A DNA stretch of 64,000 nucleotides from Artocarpus heterophyllus (GCA_025403435.1 CM046345.1:14389930-14453929); one strand, 5' to 3'; numbered from the stretch's first letter, positions 24,591 to 37,553 are shown. Numbers and translations are program-made. Notes: a model not told the origin generated them from the letters alone.

Positions 24591-26560
24591 TGTAACACCC
24601 CTATGTGGGGGTTAACAGTTTTAAATAAATAAAAATAATTTTAAATTTTATATTATTTAAATCAATTAAACAATGCCCATGGGTCTTTAAACAACAAGAA
24701 AAATAAAAATAAACGTTTTAAATACAAACCACAGTTTTTAGTGTAGCACCAAATATATATAATTACAGTCATCATCACCATAGTACAATTCCCAAATAAC
24801 TTAACACAGCCATAAAAAAAAAAATACAACTCTTACATGTTGTAGATAAGTTGTAATTAAACAGGGTCTTCTAACACGAAAACAGCAGGATTGTTTTCGC
24901 TTATTCCTCTTCAAATATGTTGCACTGAGTTCCACCTGAGATATGAAGATATGATAGGGATGAGCATCGACATGCCCAGTAGGGAAATCATGACTCACCT
25001 TATGGTTTATCCATTACCACATTAAAAACTGCATGGTTAGTAGGTTACATCATATTCCAGATTATGAGGTTTATTATGATCACATCTTATGGATACCGTA
25101 GTTAATCATTACCAAGTGTCATAATTACACATTTATACAAATATTACCAATCATCATTGTTCCTAGGTATCCATGTTAAATTGAGTATCACTCAACTCAT
25201 CGAAACCCAAATGGGCGCACTTGATCACCCTATAAACATTCCAAGGGTGTTCCGGTGAGGGGACATCAAGCCCCGAGTCCTCACCAAATCAATTCCTGTA
25301 CAGTGTGTTCTGGGACTTTCAACCCAAGGAAGCGTCATCACCTTCCCCCTATTTTACCTTTTTGGGTATTCATGCCCAAGGACGTAACCGCCGCCCTCTT
25401 CATGTCTCACCATTTCTCTATATTAAATCATTATTAATAGAGTCAGTTTTCCTAACCATGCTTCTCAATTTATAACATGTGTCAATTCATTATGTTCCTC
25501 GCCGTACAATACAAGACGAGTCCATGTCATAGTTTCATATGTGATACTCATATAATATCAGTTCAACATAGATATATATATATATTGCGGCAAAACAATC
25601 AATTTTAATTCTATTAAAACCTCACAAAAATGAGTAATAGAATCCCTACCTTTCAAGCTTATCAACAATCTTTTTAATCCTGGAATCAATTAACGTTAGC
25701 TCCACACATCCTTGACCCTAAGGCATGCATAAGGACAATTAAAACTAAAGCACAACGTATAATCACATTCATAAGTGAGTTATGTGTAAACCCGTCTACT
25801 AGTGCCATTAAAGTATTTTTATGCATTAAACATGGAGAAAATGCATACTAAAAACTAAGTTTAGATTAAAGAAAACCTACCTCAAAACTTCTTTGAAAAG
25901 CACCAAAGTTTGGGTTATCAATCAAGCTTGAATTAACTTTAAAACCGCCTCGATCATGGTTGGGAATTATAATTGTCTTGGCCACAAAGAGAGCTTTGTG
26001 CTCTATGTCTTTAGTTAGAAATTTGAAGTGAGAAGGGAGAGAATGAGAATTAGAGAAGAAGATGGTGATAGTTAAATAAAAAGATATCAAAATGCTTAAG
26101 AGGAATGGGATGTTTACGGGGAAAAGTTGTAAGAAGAAACAAAAGAGTCTTAAAGGAAAATATCATCTTGTCTCCCATGAAGACTTTTAGCAAATAATGC
26201 CAACATAATTGAGGGGATAATTGGAGTGAATTATAGAAGAAGATAAGGAAATAATTAATTAGGTGGTTGAGAAAATATCTCCATGTCTTCTATGAATTGA
26301 CGGAAAATAATTTAATGTCCCCTTCGGATACCTTTAGCAAAATGAGAAGAAGTCTATATAATTGAGCAATAATTTAGGGAGACAAGATTGGTAGAAGTAA
26401 GTGTTGGTAAGTTTTGAATGTTTCTTAGGAAGACTTGGTAAGAAAATACTAAAATGGTATTTTTTTTTAAATGATCATAAACAACTTAGTAATTTTAAAT
26501 AGTCACATTTTATTCATTAAATTTTACAAAATTATGCCCGTTAAAAATACGGGTGTTACA
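24591..26560. mobile_element. Mosaic chromovirus-like solo LTR, TSD CAGCC
   Basis: The 1970-bp element starts TGTAACACCCCTATGTGGGG and ends ACGGGTGTTACA, flanked by a perfect duplication CAGCC (24586-24590, 26561-26565). From about 25020 to 25790 it is close to the LTRs at 1-2292 and 37612-39965. Beyond about 25800 it instead matches the chromovirus LTRs (for example AAGTTTAGATTAAAGAAAAC near 25858 and 37020). It therefore joins halves of two related LTR families. It sits in the antisense ORF of the Tat-like element. Confidence 0.88.
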
Positions 26561-26589
26561 CAGCCACCCAGTTCAGTCCAAGTGCCCCC

Positions 26590-28624
26590 TGTTGGAAACA
26601 AAGTGCGCAGCGGAATTTTTTTAAAATTTTTCATCAGAGTATTTTCCAAAACACAAGTTTGACATGTTATATGTATAAATTAAACAGATCTTACTAACCT
26701 CAGTATGCCGAAGAACCTCCGCGACCTGTGTAGAGAAGTAACGTCCCAGAAGAGCCTCAACCAACTGGTCTTCTTTGCTATTCTCTATCCACAACCGGAG
26801 TGAGTGTGGGCTCACACGTACAGCTCTTCCACCGGTGACTCTCCTTCCAACCAATAGAGAGAACCCAAAGCTAGTGTTCGTGATTTGTGAACAAAAGCTC
26901 TCAGGGAGTTTTCAGATGCTCACTAGAAGAGTATCACTCTTAATCTCTCAAATTGATCTGAGTAAATCATTAGACTCACTCCCTTTTTATACCTATTGGT
27001 CCTTGGGGTCAGTCCATATCAGATTAGGTCTCCAAAATCGAAACAGAATCAAGTTCGGATCAATATCTGATAAGATACGCGTGAAAAACGCGTAATCTTA
27101 GCTGTCGCGGTCGGCATGCCGAACTGTGAGATAGGCAGGCCGAACTGGCCAGTTCGGCAGGCCGAACTTTCTAATCGGCAGGCCGAACTGCCGAGAAAAA
27201 ATCTCCGCGAATCTTTTATTTTCCACCCGAGATTCTAAAGGATAAAGTCTCAGTTTTGATTCAAATAGCCCAATAGAAAAGATATCTGATCAAAACAAAC
27301 TTTATCAAGATAATCTCTAAGAAAATAAATCAATTCACAATAATTCTACAAGTTTATCTTGTTCTAATTGTCCAAAATTAAAACAACCGATAAACAGACA
27401 AGAATTATCCGAACGCCATAATTCAACAAGTTCATCTTGAACTAATTTCTTACATAATTAATTCAACCGATAAACAGACATGAATTATTTGATTCTTATA
27501 AATTTTAAACCAATCTGATAAATCCGACATAAGTCACCAATTATTGGAAAAGCACGTCGTGTCGTTACAGGATTTTGTGAGCTAACAAAGGGGACCAAAA
27601 TGGACCTATAAAGTTCAAGCTCATGATAATTATGAAACCCAATATCCCAGATATACATTTCACAATTATCAACTCCAACGCTACTCCACTAAAAGCTTGG
27701 AGCTGCACTCTCGAACTTTATAGAATTACGAAGCTCGTGTAGCTAAGTCTCCATGACATATCATAGTGTATCGCATCCCCATATGATCATCCATAATCGG
27801 CTTAAGGACAAGTTCTGTCTTACCTTCCCGATTATTTTTATCTTACGTTCCATTGTCTCACCATTAGAAAACTTACCATCCAAAGATAGTATACCATTCG
27901 GTTACACCTATGTATCCAAATGGTTGAGCGCTCCAGTTTTCCAATTACAGGACAACGCATATAAGAGGATATCATTACTCCTAAAGAGGAGCTATGGATT
28001 CCATATCTATGAATAACAAGTCTACGTTATCAAGAGTCATGCCTCCAACGTACCGGCATGCATGCCACTATAGAGATGTGGGAGTCACCCATTGGTACAT
28101 CAAAAGACACAAGTCGAGACAACGGGCCCATTATTCATCTCAGGATTAAGATACAATACAAATGATTGTCTAAAGTGAATCGATTTGCCAAGACAGAACT
28201 ATTAATCCAAATCAATTCACTTTATGTCCCGATCCAACACATCGTCACCTATGACAACGCGCCAATGTTTCTATTCACGGAGTCCAACTCCGATGGCCAA
28301 GACAAACCATCTCCCAAAAGGGATATAGACAACATAACAATCTTTACATGAATAAAGCGCCCAACTTTATTCCCTCGATTGCGGATCATATATTTTAGAC
28401 CATCACCTTGAGAGTCGTGTCTACCGCATAATCATCCTATCATATGCCCAACTCTTAAGGTTTAGACTGATAGTCTCAGACTACTGTTTGCTTATCATAC
28501 ATTCAACAAATATGAACGTAAAGAGGACAATATTTGGTATATATAAATGAATAAATTCTTTATTGATAAAAATGTCTACAAAAACGTATTACATTTTTAC
28601 TCCTTAGAGCATACATGTCTAACA
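26590..28624 (-). repeat. 3' LTR of the young copia element
   Basis: 2035 bp. On the minus strand it starts TGTTAGACATG and is preceded directly by the purine tract CAAGTGGGAGAT (28625-28636), a typical copia polypurine tract. It contains a palindrome cluster at 27108-27195 and a 6-bp-stem hairpin TACGCG..CGCGTA at 27076-27094. Confidence 0.92.
27108..27195. repeat. CGGCAGGCCG-type palindrome cluster in the copia LTR
   Basis: Four to five units of the form TCGGCATGCCGA, GGCAGGCCGAAC, TTCGGCAGGCCGAA and TCGGCAGGCCGAAC in 88 bp. The same cluster recurs at 50145-50232 in the broken 5' LTR and, eroded, at 20812-20890 in the old solo LTR. Confidence 0.85.
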
Positions 28625-28638
28625 ATCTCCCACTTGCA

Positions 28639-31600
28639 CTAAGTGAGTAAATACTGCAAATTTCGCATCCCCATAGCTTCCACATGCCTTTCGAAGACTC
28701 TCCCAGAAAGTGTCTTCGTAAATGGATCAGCTAAATTGTCCTCTGACGCGATCTTGCACACCGTGACATGCCCGCTCTCAACGAAGTCCTTTATCACATG
28801 ATACTTCCGATCAATATGCTTACTCTTCTTGTGAAATCTTGGTTCCTTAGCATTAGCTACCGCCGCACTGTTATCACAGTACAGTGATACCGCTTTATCC
28901 ACACCAGGAACTACCTCAAGATCCCCAAGGAACTTGCGGAGCCACACTGCTTCTTTCGAAGCATCACTAGCCGCCACATACTCGGCCTCCATGGTTGAAT
29001 CCGAAGTGCAATCTTGTTTCGCACTTCTCCAACTGATGGCACCGCCACCCAGAGTAAACACAAACCCTGAAGTCGATTTCCTAGTATCCAGGCAGGATTG
29101 AAAATCCGAATCAGTGTATCCTAGAGGAGTTAAATCCTCACCCGAATACACAAGCATATACCCACGAGTCCTTTTCAGGTACTTGAAAATATGCTTTACC
29201 GCAACCCAATGGTTTGGTCCTGGATCCGCCTGAAATCGACTCACAATCCCGACCGCATAGCTAATATCCGGTCGAGTGCAAAGCATGGCATACATGAGAC
29301 TACCCACTGCCGAAGCATAAGGCACCTTCTTCATGTATTCTCTTTCGTCATAAGACTTTGGAGAGTCTTTCTTAGAAAGAGTAATTCCAGACCTAGATGG
29401 TTGCCCACCTTTCTTGGAATCCTGCATTGCAAACCTCCTGAGAATTTTATCTATGTAGCCGGCCTGTGACAAAGCTATCATTTTGTTCTTCCTATCCCGA
29501 AAGATCTGGATACCGAGAACAAAATTAGCCTCACCCAAGTCCTTCATGGCAAACTGCTTGGTCAACCATAATTTGACCGATGACAACGCCCCAACGTCAT
29601 TGCCAATTAGCAGAATGTCATCTACATAGAGTAGTAGAAAAACCACCTTCCCATTCTTAATGTGTTTGTAAACACATGGTTCATCCACATTTTGTGAGAA
29701 CCCATAAGTCTTGATCACTTGATCAAATCTTATGTTCCAAGAACGAGAAGCCTGCTTAAGTCCATAAATAGACTTTAGCAACTTACAAACCTTACCCTCT
29801 TGACCCGTGACCTTGAACCCGTCTGGTTGTTCCATATAAATGGACTCATCAAGATAGCCATTCAGAAAAGCCGTCTTGACATCCATCTGCCAAATCTCGT
29901 AGTCGAGAGCGGCAGCTATGGACAAGAGAATTCGGATGGACTTAAGCATGGCTACAGGCGAAAAGGTTTCCTCATAATCGATTCCTTCCTTTTGCGTATA
30001 ACCCTTAGCTACCAGTCTAGCCTTAAAGGTTTCGACCTTTCCATCCACTCCTCTTTTCCTCTTGTAGATCCATTTACACCCTATGGGTTTTACCCCTTCG
30101 GGAAGATCCACAAGCTCCCAGACCCGATTAGTCTCCATAGACTTCATCTCAATGTTCATGGCCTCTGTCCAGAGTCTTGAATCAACATCCTCCATAGCTT
30201 CTGCGTAAGTATAAGGATCCCTGTCATGTTCATCCGGTTCAGCCAAAAAGACCTCCCCATTGAACATATACCTCTCAGGTTGACGCCCGATCCTCCCACT
30301 ACGCCGAAGCCCCTGAGGTTGTTGTTCAGGTTTGTTTGGTTTTTCTACACCGATCGGAATGGTTTCGTTCGGAACCTCCGGAGTAAACGGATTGCCCCTC
30401 AACTCCTCAAGCACCACTTTGCTTTGAGGTTTAAAGTCGTTCATGTAACTCTCCTCAAGGAAAGTTGCATTAGTTGAAACCACGACTTTATTTTCCTTTG
30501 GGTTATAAAAATAACCCCCTTTAGTCCCTTTTGGATATCCTACAAACACGCAAACTTCTGAACGTGCTTCCAACTTATTCGGATCCTTAAACAGGACATG
30601 AGCTGGACATCCCCATATGCGAATATGGTTTAAGGATGTCTTCCGTCTTGTCCACAACTCGTGAGGAGTTTTAGGGACCGATTTTGAAGGCACATTGTTC
30701 AAAAGATAACATGCGGTTTGTAGTGCATATCCCCAAAAGGATAAAGGCAATGATGAATAACTCATCATGGACCGAATCATGTCCAACAAAGTCCTATTCC
30801 TTCTCTCTGCTACGCCATTCTGCTACGGAGTGCCCGGCGCAGTCAAATGGGATAAAATCCCATTCTCTAACAAGTGTCCCAAGAACTCATCAGAAAGGTA
30901 TTCCCCACCTCGATCAGATCGAAGTGCCTTTATGGGTCTACCCAATTGCTTTTCCACTTCAGCCCGAAACTCCCTGAACTTATCATAAGTTTCGCTTTTG
31001 TGGTGCATTAGGTACACATACCCATATCTTGAGTAATCGTCAATAAAAGTAACGAAGTACTCATACCCTCCTCGTGCCCGGATGTTCATCGGTCCGCAAA
31101 CATCACTATGCACAAGTTCTAGAACCCCTTCGGCCCTATTGCCCTTAGAACCGTATGGTCTTTTGGTCATTTTACCCTCCAAACAAGACTCACATTGAGG
31201 TATAGATTCCACCTTTAAGTGACTTAAAGGTCCATCCCTTACCAACCTTTGAATCCTATTTAGGTTAATATGGCCAAGGCGCAAATGCCAAAGATAAGTC
31301 TTATTAGAGTGAGAAGTTTTAAGTCTTTTTGAGTCATTATCATTTATCTCAGCATTAAGCAATAGGTCCATCTTAGGTTTGATAAAATATAGATTATTTT
31401 GCATCCATCCAGAACAGATAAAAGATTTGTTTTTACGAATCACCACTTTTTCATTAAAAGATACCACGTAGGAGTCTTTAAATAAAGAAGATACAGAAAT
31501 TAAATTCCTTTTAAATTTAGGAACATAAAAACAATCTCGCAAAATTAAACTCCTATAATTATCAAAATAAAGATGGACATCTCCCACTGCTTCCGCTGAG

Positions 31601-32592
31601 ACCAAGGATCCATCGCCCATCCGAAGCGTTAAGTCTTCACGAAGTAGACTTCTCGTTTCTTTGAATCCCTGCAGAGAAACACAAACATGATTAGTTGCAC
31701 CAGAATCTATGACCCAAATGTCACTGGATTCCTCAACCAAACAAGTTTCTAAATATAGAAGATCACACCTACCTCCCTTGGAAAGGAAGTCCTTGCAATG
31801 CTTCTTTATATGCCCGACCTTACCACAAAAGAAGCACTTAAGCTTCTTTGGGTTCTTCTTCTTCTTCTTCTTGCTCTTGGTAGCAATAGGAATAGAAGAC
31901 TTCCCACTCTTGGCCCGTTGTTTCTTTCCATTCCCAGAGTTAGGATTGGAACCAGAAGCAGCTACCATATTGGCCTCTCCACTAGCAGGAGACTCCCTGA
32001 TCAGCAGTTCAAACTCTTGTAACTGTTTCATCAGTTCTGTCAAGGTCATATCCCGTCTATTGCTTAGATTAAAAGTAGCTCTAAACGGAATAAATTCCTT
32101 AGACAGAGTCTCAAAGACCATAGTCATCTGAGTTTCAGCATCGATGTCGGCTCCATTGGTTTGAGCCTCAGCGAGGTAACCCATGACCAACATCATGTGC
32201 TCCTTTACAGATGTCCCCGGTCTCTGTCTACAGTTTAAGAGTTTCCGAAGCGCCCCTTGCCGCTTTGTTATGGCCTGGCCTCCAAACATGTCCTCAAGAT
32301 TATCCAAGATCTGCTTCGCAGTCTCATAATCTTGATGTTGAGCCTGCAGCACGTTATTCATGCTAGCCATAACATAGCAGCGGGCCTGATCATTAGCATC
32401 TTTCCAGCGTTCGTACGCTTGGAATTGCTCATTACTTGAGTCTCCTGTAGGCTCGGGAGGACAAGGAGTTGTCAGAACATATTTCAGTTTCTCAAAGGAA
32501 AGGACGATGTCCAGGTTCCGTTTCCAATCATTATAGTTCTCACCGGTTAATTGGTTTTTGTCAAGTATCGATGATAAAGCGTTTTTAGACAT
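28639..32592 (-). pseudogene. Copia gag-pol polyprotein with one in-frame stop
   Basis: About 1317 codons from the ATG at 32592 to a stop at 28639. I prefer this start because MSKNALSSILDKNQLTGENY is the usual gag opening; an in-frame ATG 24 codons upstream is probably leader. In order: gag, zinc knuckle CFFCGKVGHIKKHC, protease WVIDSGATNH, pre-integrase LWHLRLGHINLNR, integrase core (HSDVCGPM, FIDDYSRY, RSDRGGEY), reverse transcriptase ([31 protein letters not shown]) and RNase H ([16 protein letters not shown]). The order protease-integrase-RT-RNase H is that of Ty1/copia. A TAG at 30823-30825 (minus strand), in the integrase just after LTAPGTP, splits the frame; no other break was seen. 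It encodes the structural and replication proteins of the element. Confidence 0.93.
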
Positions 32593-34255
32593 TTTCAATC
32601 TACAATAAAGAATCATATACCAAACATAAGCAAACATATATAATAATTTAGTAAGATAACACAATCATGTAAAATCATACAAATGTGTTTATGTGTCAAA
32701 ACCTTGAAAATATCACAACCTTACAACGATAATTCCCAACTCAGAATTCAACAAGCTCCTAGGGGAGTCATGCCAAATTCAATCAGGAACACGGATCCCC
32801 TCCTGATTAATATATGCCATCCAGGACCCGTATGATCCAGCATATACTAATAATCGTTTCTTTGGCCATTAATTTTATTTACAGAGCTCCTAGGGGAGGT
32901 TAATAATAAAATTAATGTGAGTGTATAACCACCGTTTTAATATTTTATCCATGATTTATAATCACCACCTAGGGGTGTGCAATCATAAATCATACTAACA
33001 TACTTTATCCTTTCAGAGATCCAATCTGGTACATGATAGAAATCCCTTCCTAGGGGTTGGGACCATCATGTTCTTCCTATGGACCAACGATGGAGGCCTT
33101 AGGTTCTCTCTTCGAAAACCTTCTCCCACTCAATCTTTTGAAGTCAAGGTTTTATTTTAAAATTATGCATGAACAATTTTAATATGAGCGGCACTCCCTA
33201 TTCTATATGACATGTTATCAATATACATGGTAAATCATATTATAATGCAGACAAGCAAAGCAATCAAGCAAAGCTACAAGCATAATAATAATAACCGTAA
33301 TATTATGGTTCCACCCTAGAGAATAGAAGAACTAAGATTACAAGAGAATAATCGAGACATTTATCGATTCTTCATCCTTGAATCCTCAAGCTGTATCCTT
33401 CTTCACGTAATATCCATCTTCAAGTCCTCAATCCCGTATGAATCGAACACTTTATATTTCCGGTCATATCCAAATTTAATGTTTCTCAGAATCGTCCCAA
33501 AAATAAAATTAAAACTGCACCAAAAAATTGCACCTTTTCTGGACACCTGGCTGCTCTCGGTCGGCAGGCCGATCTGGGTGATCGGTCTGCCGATCATGGT
33601 GGTTCGGCCTGCCGAACATGAAGGTTCGGCCTGCCGGCAGAGCACCAAAATTTCTGCCCCACTGTCGGCCTGCCGGACCGTACGTCCGGCCTGCCGATCT
33701 ATGACCTTCGGCCTGCCGAACTGTGAGGTCCGGCATGCCGACCGAGCAGAAAACCCTCAATCCAGAAAATACAATTTCAATGCAATTCATCAATTTTATT
33801 TTCAACAATTCAAAAACATAAAATTAGAGACTTAGGAAATACCTGGAGGCGCCATCATCTATCTTCAAGATCCGACTTCTCGTTCCGTCTTCTCCGAATA
33901 ATTATTTAATTACAAAATTCTTACAAATTAAAAATTAAATAATAATTCATAGACGGAGATGATAGTCCGCCATCTAATTACATGAAAAACCTAGATACAC
34001 ATTCTAACCTCTAAGGAACCATAACCGGTATTAATTAATTAATAAATAATTAAACAACAATTTAATCAACCATAATTAATTAATAAACATTCACCATATA
34101 ATCCATGACAACATATATATTATATAGAAACCTAGAGTGCCACCTCTCTATAAAATTTAATTCAAGCATTGGAGAGATTAAGATCACAAAATTTATGCAT
34201 ATAACATGATCACAAACTTGCAAATTTATGTAAAAACCTCGTCTCTGATACCAAT
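32593..34255 (-). other. Copia leader with tRNA primer binding site
   Basis: The 1.66-kb untranslated leader between 5' LTR and gag. Directly after the LTR end the minus strand reads AT then TGGTATCAGAGAC (34253-34241), the classical site complementary to initiator methionine tRNA. The region is AT-rich except for the palindrome array at 33560-33743. Phrases of the type CTCCTAGGGG recur at 32755, 32885, 32967 and 33049, so it has a second, looser repeat. Confidence 0.88.
33560..33743. repeat. Eight-unit palindrome array in the copia leader
   Basis: Units with core CGGC(C/A)(T/G)GCCG spaced by about 10-30 bp, for example GTCGGCAGGCCGATC, GTTCGGCCTGCCGAAC, GTCGGCCTGCCGGAC, CTTCGGCCTGCCGAAC and GTCCGGCATGCCGACC. 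The flanking arms vary in a compensating way (TTCGG with CCGAA, TCCGG with CCGAC), as if pairing rather than sequence were kept. They are the same motif as in the LTR cluster. Confidence 0.88.
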
Positions 34256-34314
34256 TGTTGGAAACAAAGTGCGCAGCGGAATTTTTTTAAAATTTTTCAT
34301 CAGAGTATTTTTCA

Positions 34315-34930
34315 CGTTGCGGTTCCCCCACCCCCTCCTCACAGCCACATTGGCCGCCACCAAATTGACTTGCAGCCTAAACACATCCCTAACCCCTTTT
34401 TCTCTCAAATAGTTCCCACAAGGAATAGATGCAACGATGACATCGAGGTCACCATATTGGTCCAACGACAGCGGTAGTGGGATCTCTGGGCACTTTGGTA
34501 GGCCCGACTTGCGATTCTCATCGAACCATTCAGGGAAATACTCCTCCCATTCCCTTTTATTGTCTCCAGTCAAGCGGTCAAATGGCACCGAGACTGTTTC
34601 TACCTCGGTCAATCTCTGCAGTCCATTGCGTAGATCACGATGATCATGATCATCTAGGTTGACCAAACCAAGCTTAAGCTTCTTTTTCTTAGCCTTTAGT
34701 TTTTGTTCTATGATTTCGAGCCATTCAGGGCGATCGGCGACGAGGACTTGATCATATTTCCTATTAATAATCCTATGAATAGTTGTGGAAAGATTGTTAA
34801 TGTTGATGGGATTTGGGTCATGGAAGGACGAGGCTAGGATTAGGAGGGAGAAATAGAGAATGAAAAGAGAGATAATAAAGTATAATTTTTGCTTGGAAGT
34901 GGAGTGGGGATGGGAGTTTTGAGAGACCAT
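34315..34930 (-). pseudogene. Truncated GUX-like xylan glucuronosyltransferase (GT8), N-terminal part
   Basis: The frame opens at 34930 and runs 205 codons before entering the copia LTR; the last ~29 codons of the open frame (to 34226) are LTR and leader DNA. Residues ~16-36 are a hydrophobic segment (LYFIISLFILYFSLLILASS), a likely type II Golgi anchor. Then come LKLGLVNLDD, EEYFPEWFDE, LPKCPEIPLPL, YGDLDVIVASIPC and RDVFRLQVNLVAANVAVRRG, the N-terminal signature I know from GUX/PGSIP proteins, which add glucuronic acid to xylan in the Golgi. The glycogenin-like catalytic domain with its DxD motif is entirely missing. No stop or frameshift lies within the remaining exon, so truncation looks recent. 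GUX subgroup not decided. Confidence 0.78.
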
Positions 34931-37553
34931 AGTTTTGGCTGGTTGTATTTTTAGATATTGATTTGGTTTTGATCTTGATAATATTTATTATTTTGAGAAG
35001 CCAACACCAATGGCCCCTAAACTTTGTTGTCTCTTTTACTTTGTTCTCTAAACTTTAAAAATTATAATTTCATCCCCTAAACTTTCAAAATTCTCTATTT
35101 TGCCCCTGAACTTTAAAAATCATCATTTTACTCTTTGAACTTTCAAAACTCTTCATTTTGCCCCAGCACTTCCAATTTTTCATTTAAGTAGACAAAATTA
35201 AGCCAACATAATTTATACATAGGAGTGATAATATCTCATATTTGGCCTTGTAAGTGACTTATGTGCGAATCACATAAGTTTGATTCTGTTTATTTGAACA
35301 AAAAACAGAGATTTAGGGGCAAAAGGAGGAGTCTTGAAAGTTTAGGGGCATAGTGGTGATTTTCAAAGTCCAAAGGACAAAGTGAAAAGTTTTAAAAGTT
35401 CAGGGACTAACGCTGTCACGATCCAAAAATGGGGTATGACATGGAAGCTTAGTTTAAGAAAATAATTTAAGTTAGGTAAAATTTTAAAACTTGAAATCAA
35501 ATTAGAAATGAAATTAATTAAATGTGACTTAATTATTTTCCTAAACCAATCCCCACATAATAAAAAAATAAATAAAGACATTTTATTTTAACGCATACTT
35601 ATTCATGTGAACAACTATTATTTTTACAAATTACACAAATTATATAGAAGGTCGAATTTTTTTATAGATATGGATTATTCAAGATGGACAGCAAAACACT
35701 AATTTTAAAACAAAGAATATGAGTTGAAACAAAATAACTATATCAAATAAAAATTTAGCCAACGCTTAACATACTTATAATGCTTCAGTCAATACCCGTG
35801 CTACGGAGCCCCTTGATCGAGGTTTAAGGGCCTACCCCCAAGGTTACACTCTACAAACCCCGATATCTCTGGCTACTAAAAACTAACCACTGGGGGACAT
35901 ATGTCCTCGATAGCATTTGAATAACCCATTATGTTCAAACTTTTTTATTCCAAGTCTAAATCATAATTTCTCAAATTCATTTGTCACAATATGAAACTAC
36001 TCATATTTACATATTATAAACATTTCGCAAACTTATTGCAATATGCAAAAACATATTTGTAGACAATCTTGTAAGTAACATGCTCATCTTAAGATAACAT
36101 TGTTGGCCAAAACAAAATAAATTTAGTTTCAAATCATGCCCTACCATGAAAGGGATTAGGATCCTACCTCTTTAGCAAAACGTCTTAGGATAGCCTTAAA
36201 TCTCAGAAATCTAACTCGTACAATGTAAGCTCCAATGCGTCCTAACATTGACCATTTCTAACAAGGTTAACGAAGAACCAAAACAAGAACAAATGAAGCC
36301 ATAAATTTGCATTATGTATAAACCAATTTCTTGTGTGCCTTGTGTGTTTAAAATGATCATGAACTACGAATTGGTTTTTCACAACTTTAAAACACAAAAT
36401 AGAGGTTTTAGGAGTCTTTAAACATGGTGGAACATGGAGGAACCAAACCGGGACAAACCAAGAGGTGTGTTGGGCTAGGATGGAGGTGACAGTAGCTAAG
36501 TCTACTGCCCGTGGTTGACCTTAATACACAAGATGCGGTCGACTGCACCTCCACTATACTGGACAGAACCTAATTTTTCCTCCTTCGGCCAAATTTGAAA
36601 GATGTCGAGTTTTTAGCTCAAACTGCATCTAAGTAACTCAAAACCATTCCAAAATATGTAGTAAATATTCTATAACCTAAGCAAACATATTCCCATGAAT
36701 TTTTATACCAAAATCGTCTTCAAAACTATATTTTTAGAAGTTGTTTGAAATAAAAATGAAAATATGTTCAAATTTGTTTTTCAAGCGCCAAGCTTTCAAA
36801 CATAAATCGTAAAATCATTAAAACTAATTTTAAATACTCCTAACATGTTTCGAACATCAATTTCGAATCCAAATGAAAGTTCTTTTTTTCCTGTTTTAGT
36901 TCAAAACTCAAGTTTTTGGTCATCAACACCTAAACATGCACATGACCATGAACAAGATATTTTGCATGAACAAGCACGAAAATCAAGCATTAAACTTGAA
37001 GAAAATACAAACTAAAAACCAAGTTTAGATTAAAGAAAACCTACTTCAAAACTCCATTGAAAAACACCAAATTTTTGGATTAAAAACCAAGCTTGGTTTC
37101 TTAAAGTTGGCTAGGCATGAAGGTGATGTTGTTGGCTGGTTTTTGGACAAGAAGAGGGGCTATCCTTCTTGGTGTTTTTGGCTATGTTTTGGCTACGTTT
37201 TGGCTTGAGTTTTTCCCCTTTTTTTGTCTGTGTCTCAACTGTGTTTTTTGGCAAGAAAAGGGGTTGTCCTTGGCTGAGTTTTTAGCTGTGTTTTTGGTTG
37301 ATTTTTGTCAAAAAGATGGGCTGCTCACGGCTATCTTTAGTGGTTTATTTTTTTGTTTGGTTGGCAGCAGCAAAAAGAGAGAGTGTGAGAGAGAAAGGCA
37401 TGGGAGAAAGGAGAAGAGGGTGATGAGTGTGTAGTGTGCTCAATATGATGGGGTGGTAGTCTCCATGTGGTGCATGTCTCTATATATGGAGACTTAAAAA
37501 AAACCTGATGTTGTCTTTTGGGTGGAGGGATGCATGGGTGAGAGGAATGAGAG

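Noticed and set aside
28639..32664. Plus-strand ORFs of 60-140 codons within this stretch (for example 29800-30180, 31709-32131)
   Set aside because: They lie antisense to the copia polyprotein, whose domains are clear on the minus strand; they have no recognisable content.
33560..33743. CRISPR-like array
   Set aside because: Units are short palindromes with irregular spacing in a plant retrotransposon leader; there are no unique spacers of constant length and no cas genes.
34226..34314. C-terminal 29 codons of the GUX-like open frame as real GUX protein
   Set aside because: This DNA is identical to the copia LTR end and primer binding region; the frame simply happens to stay open.
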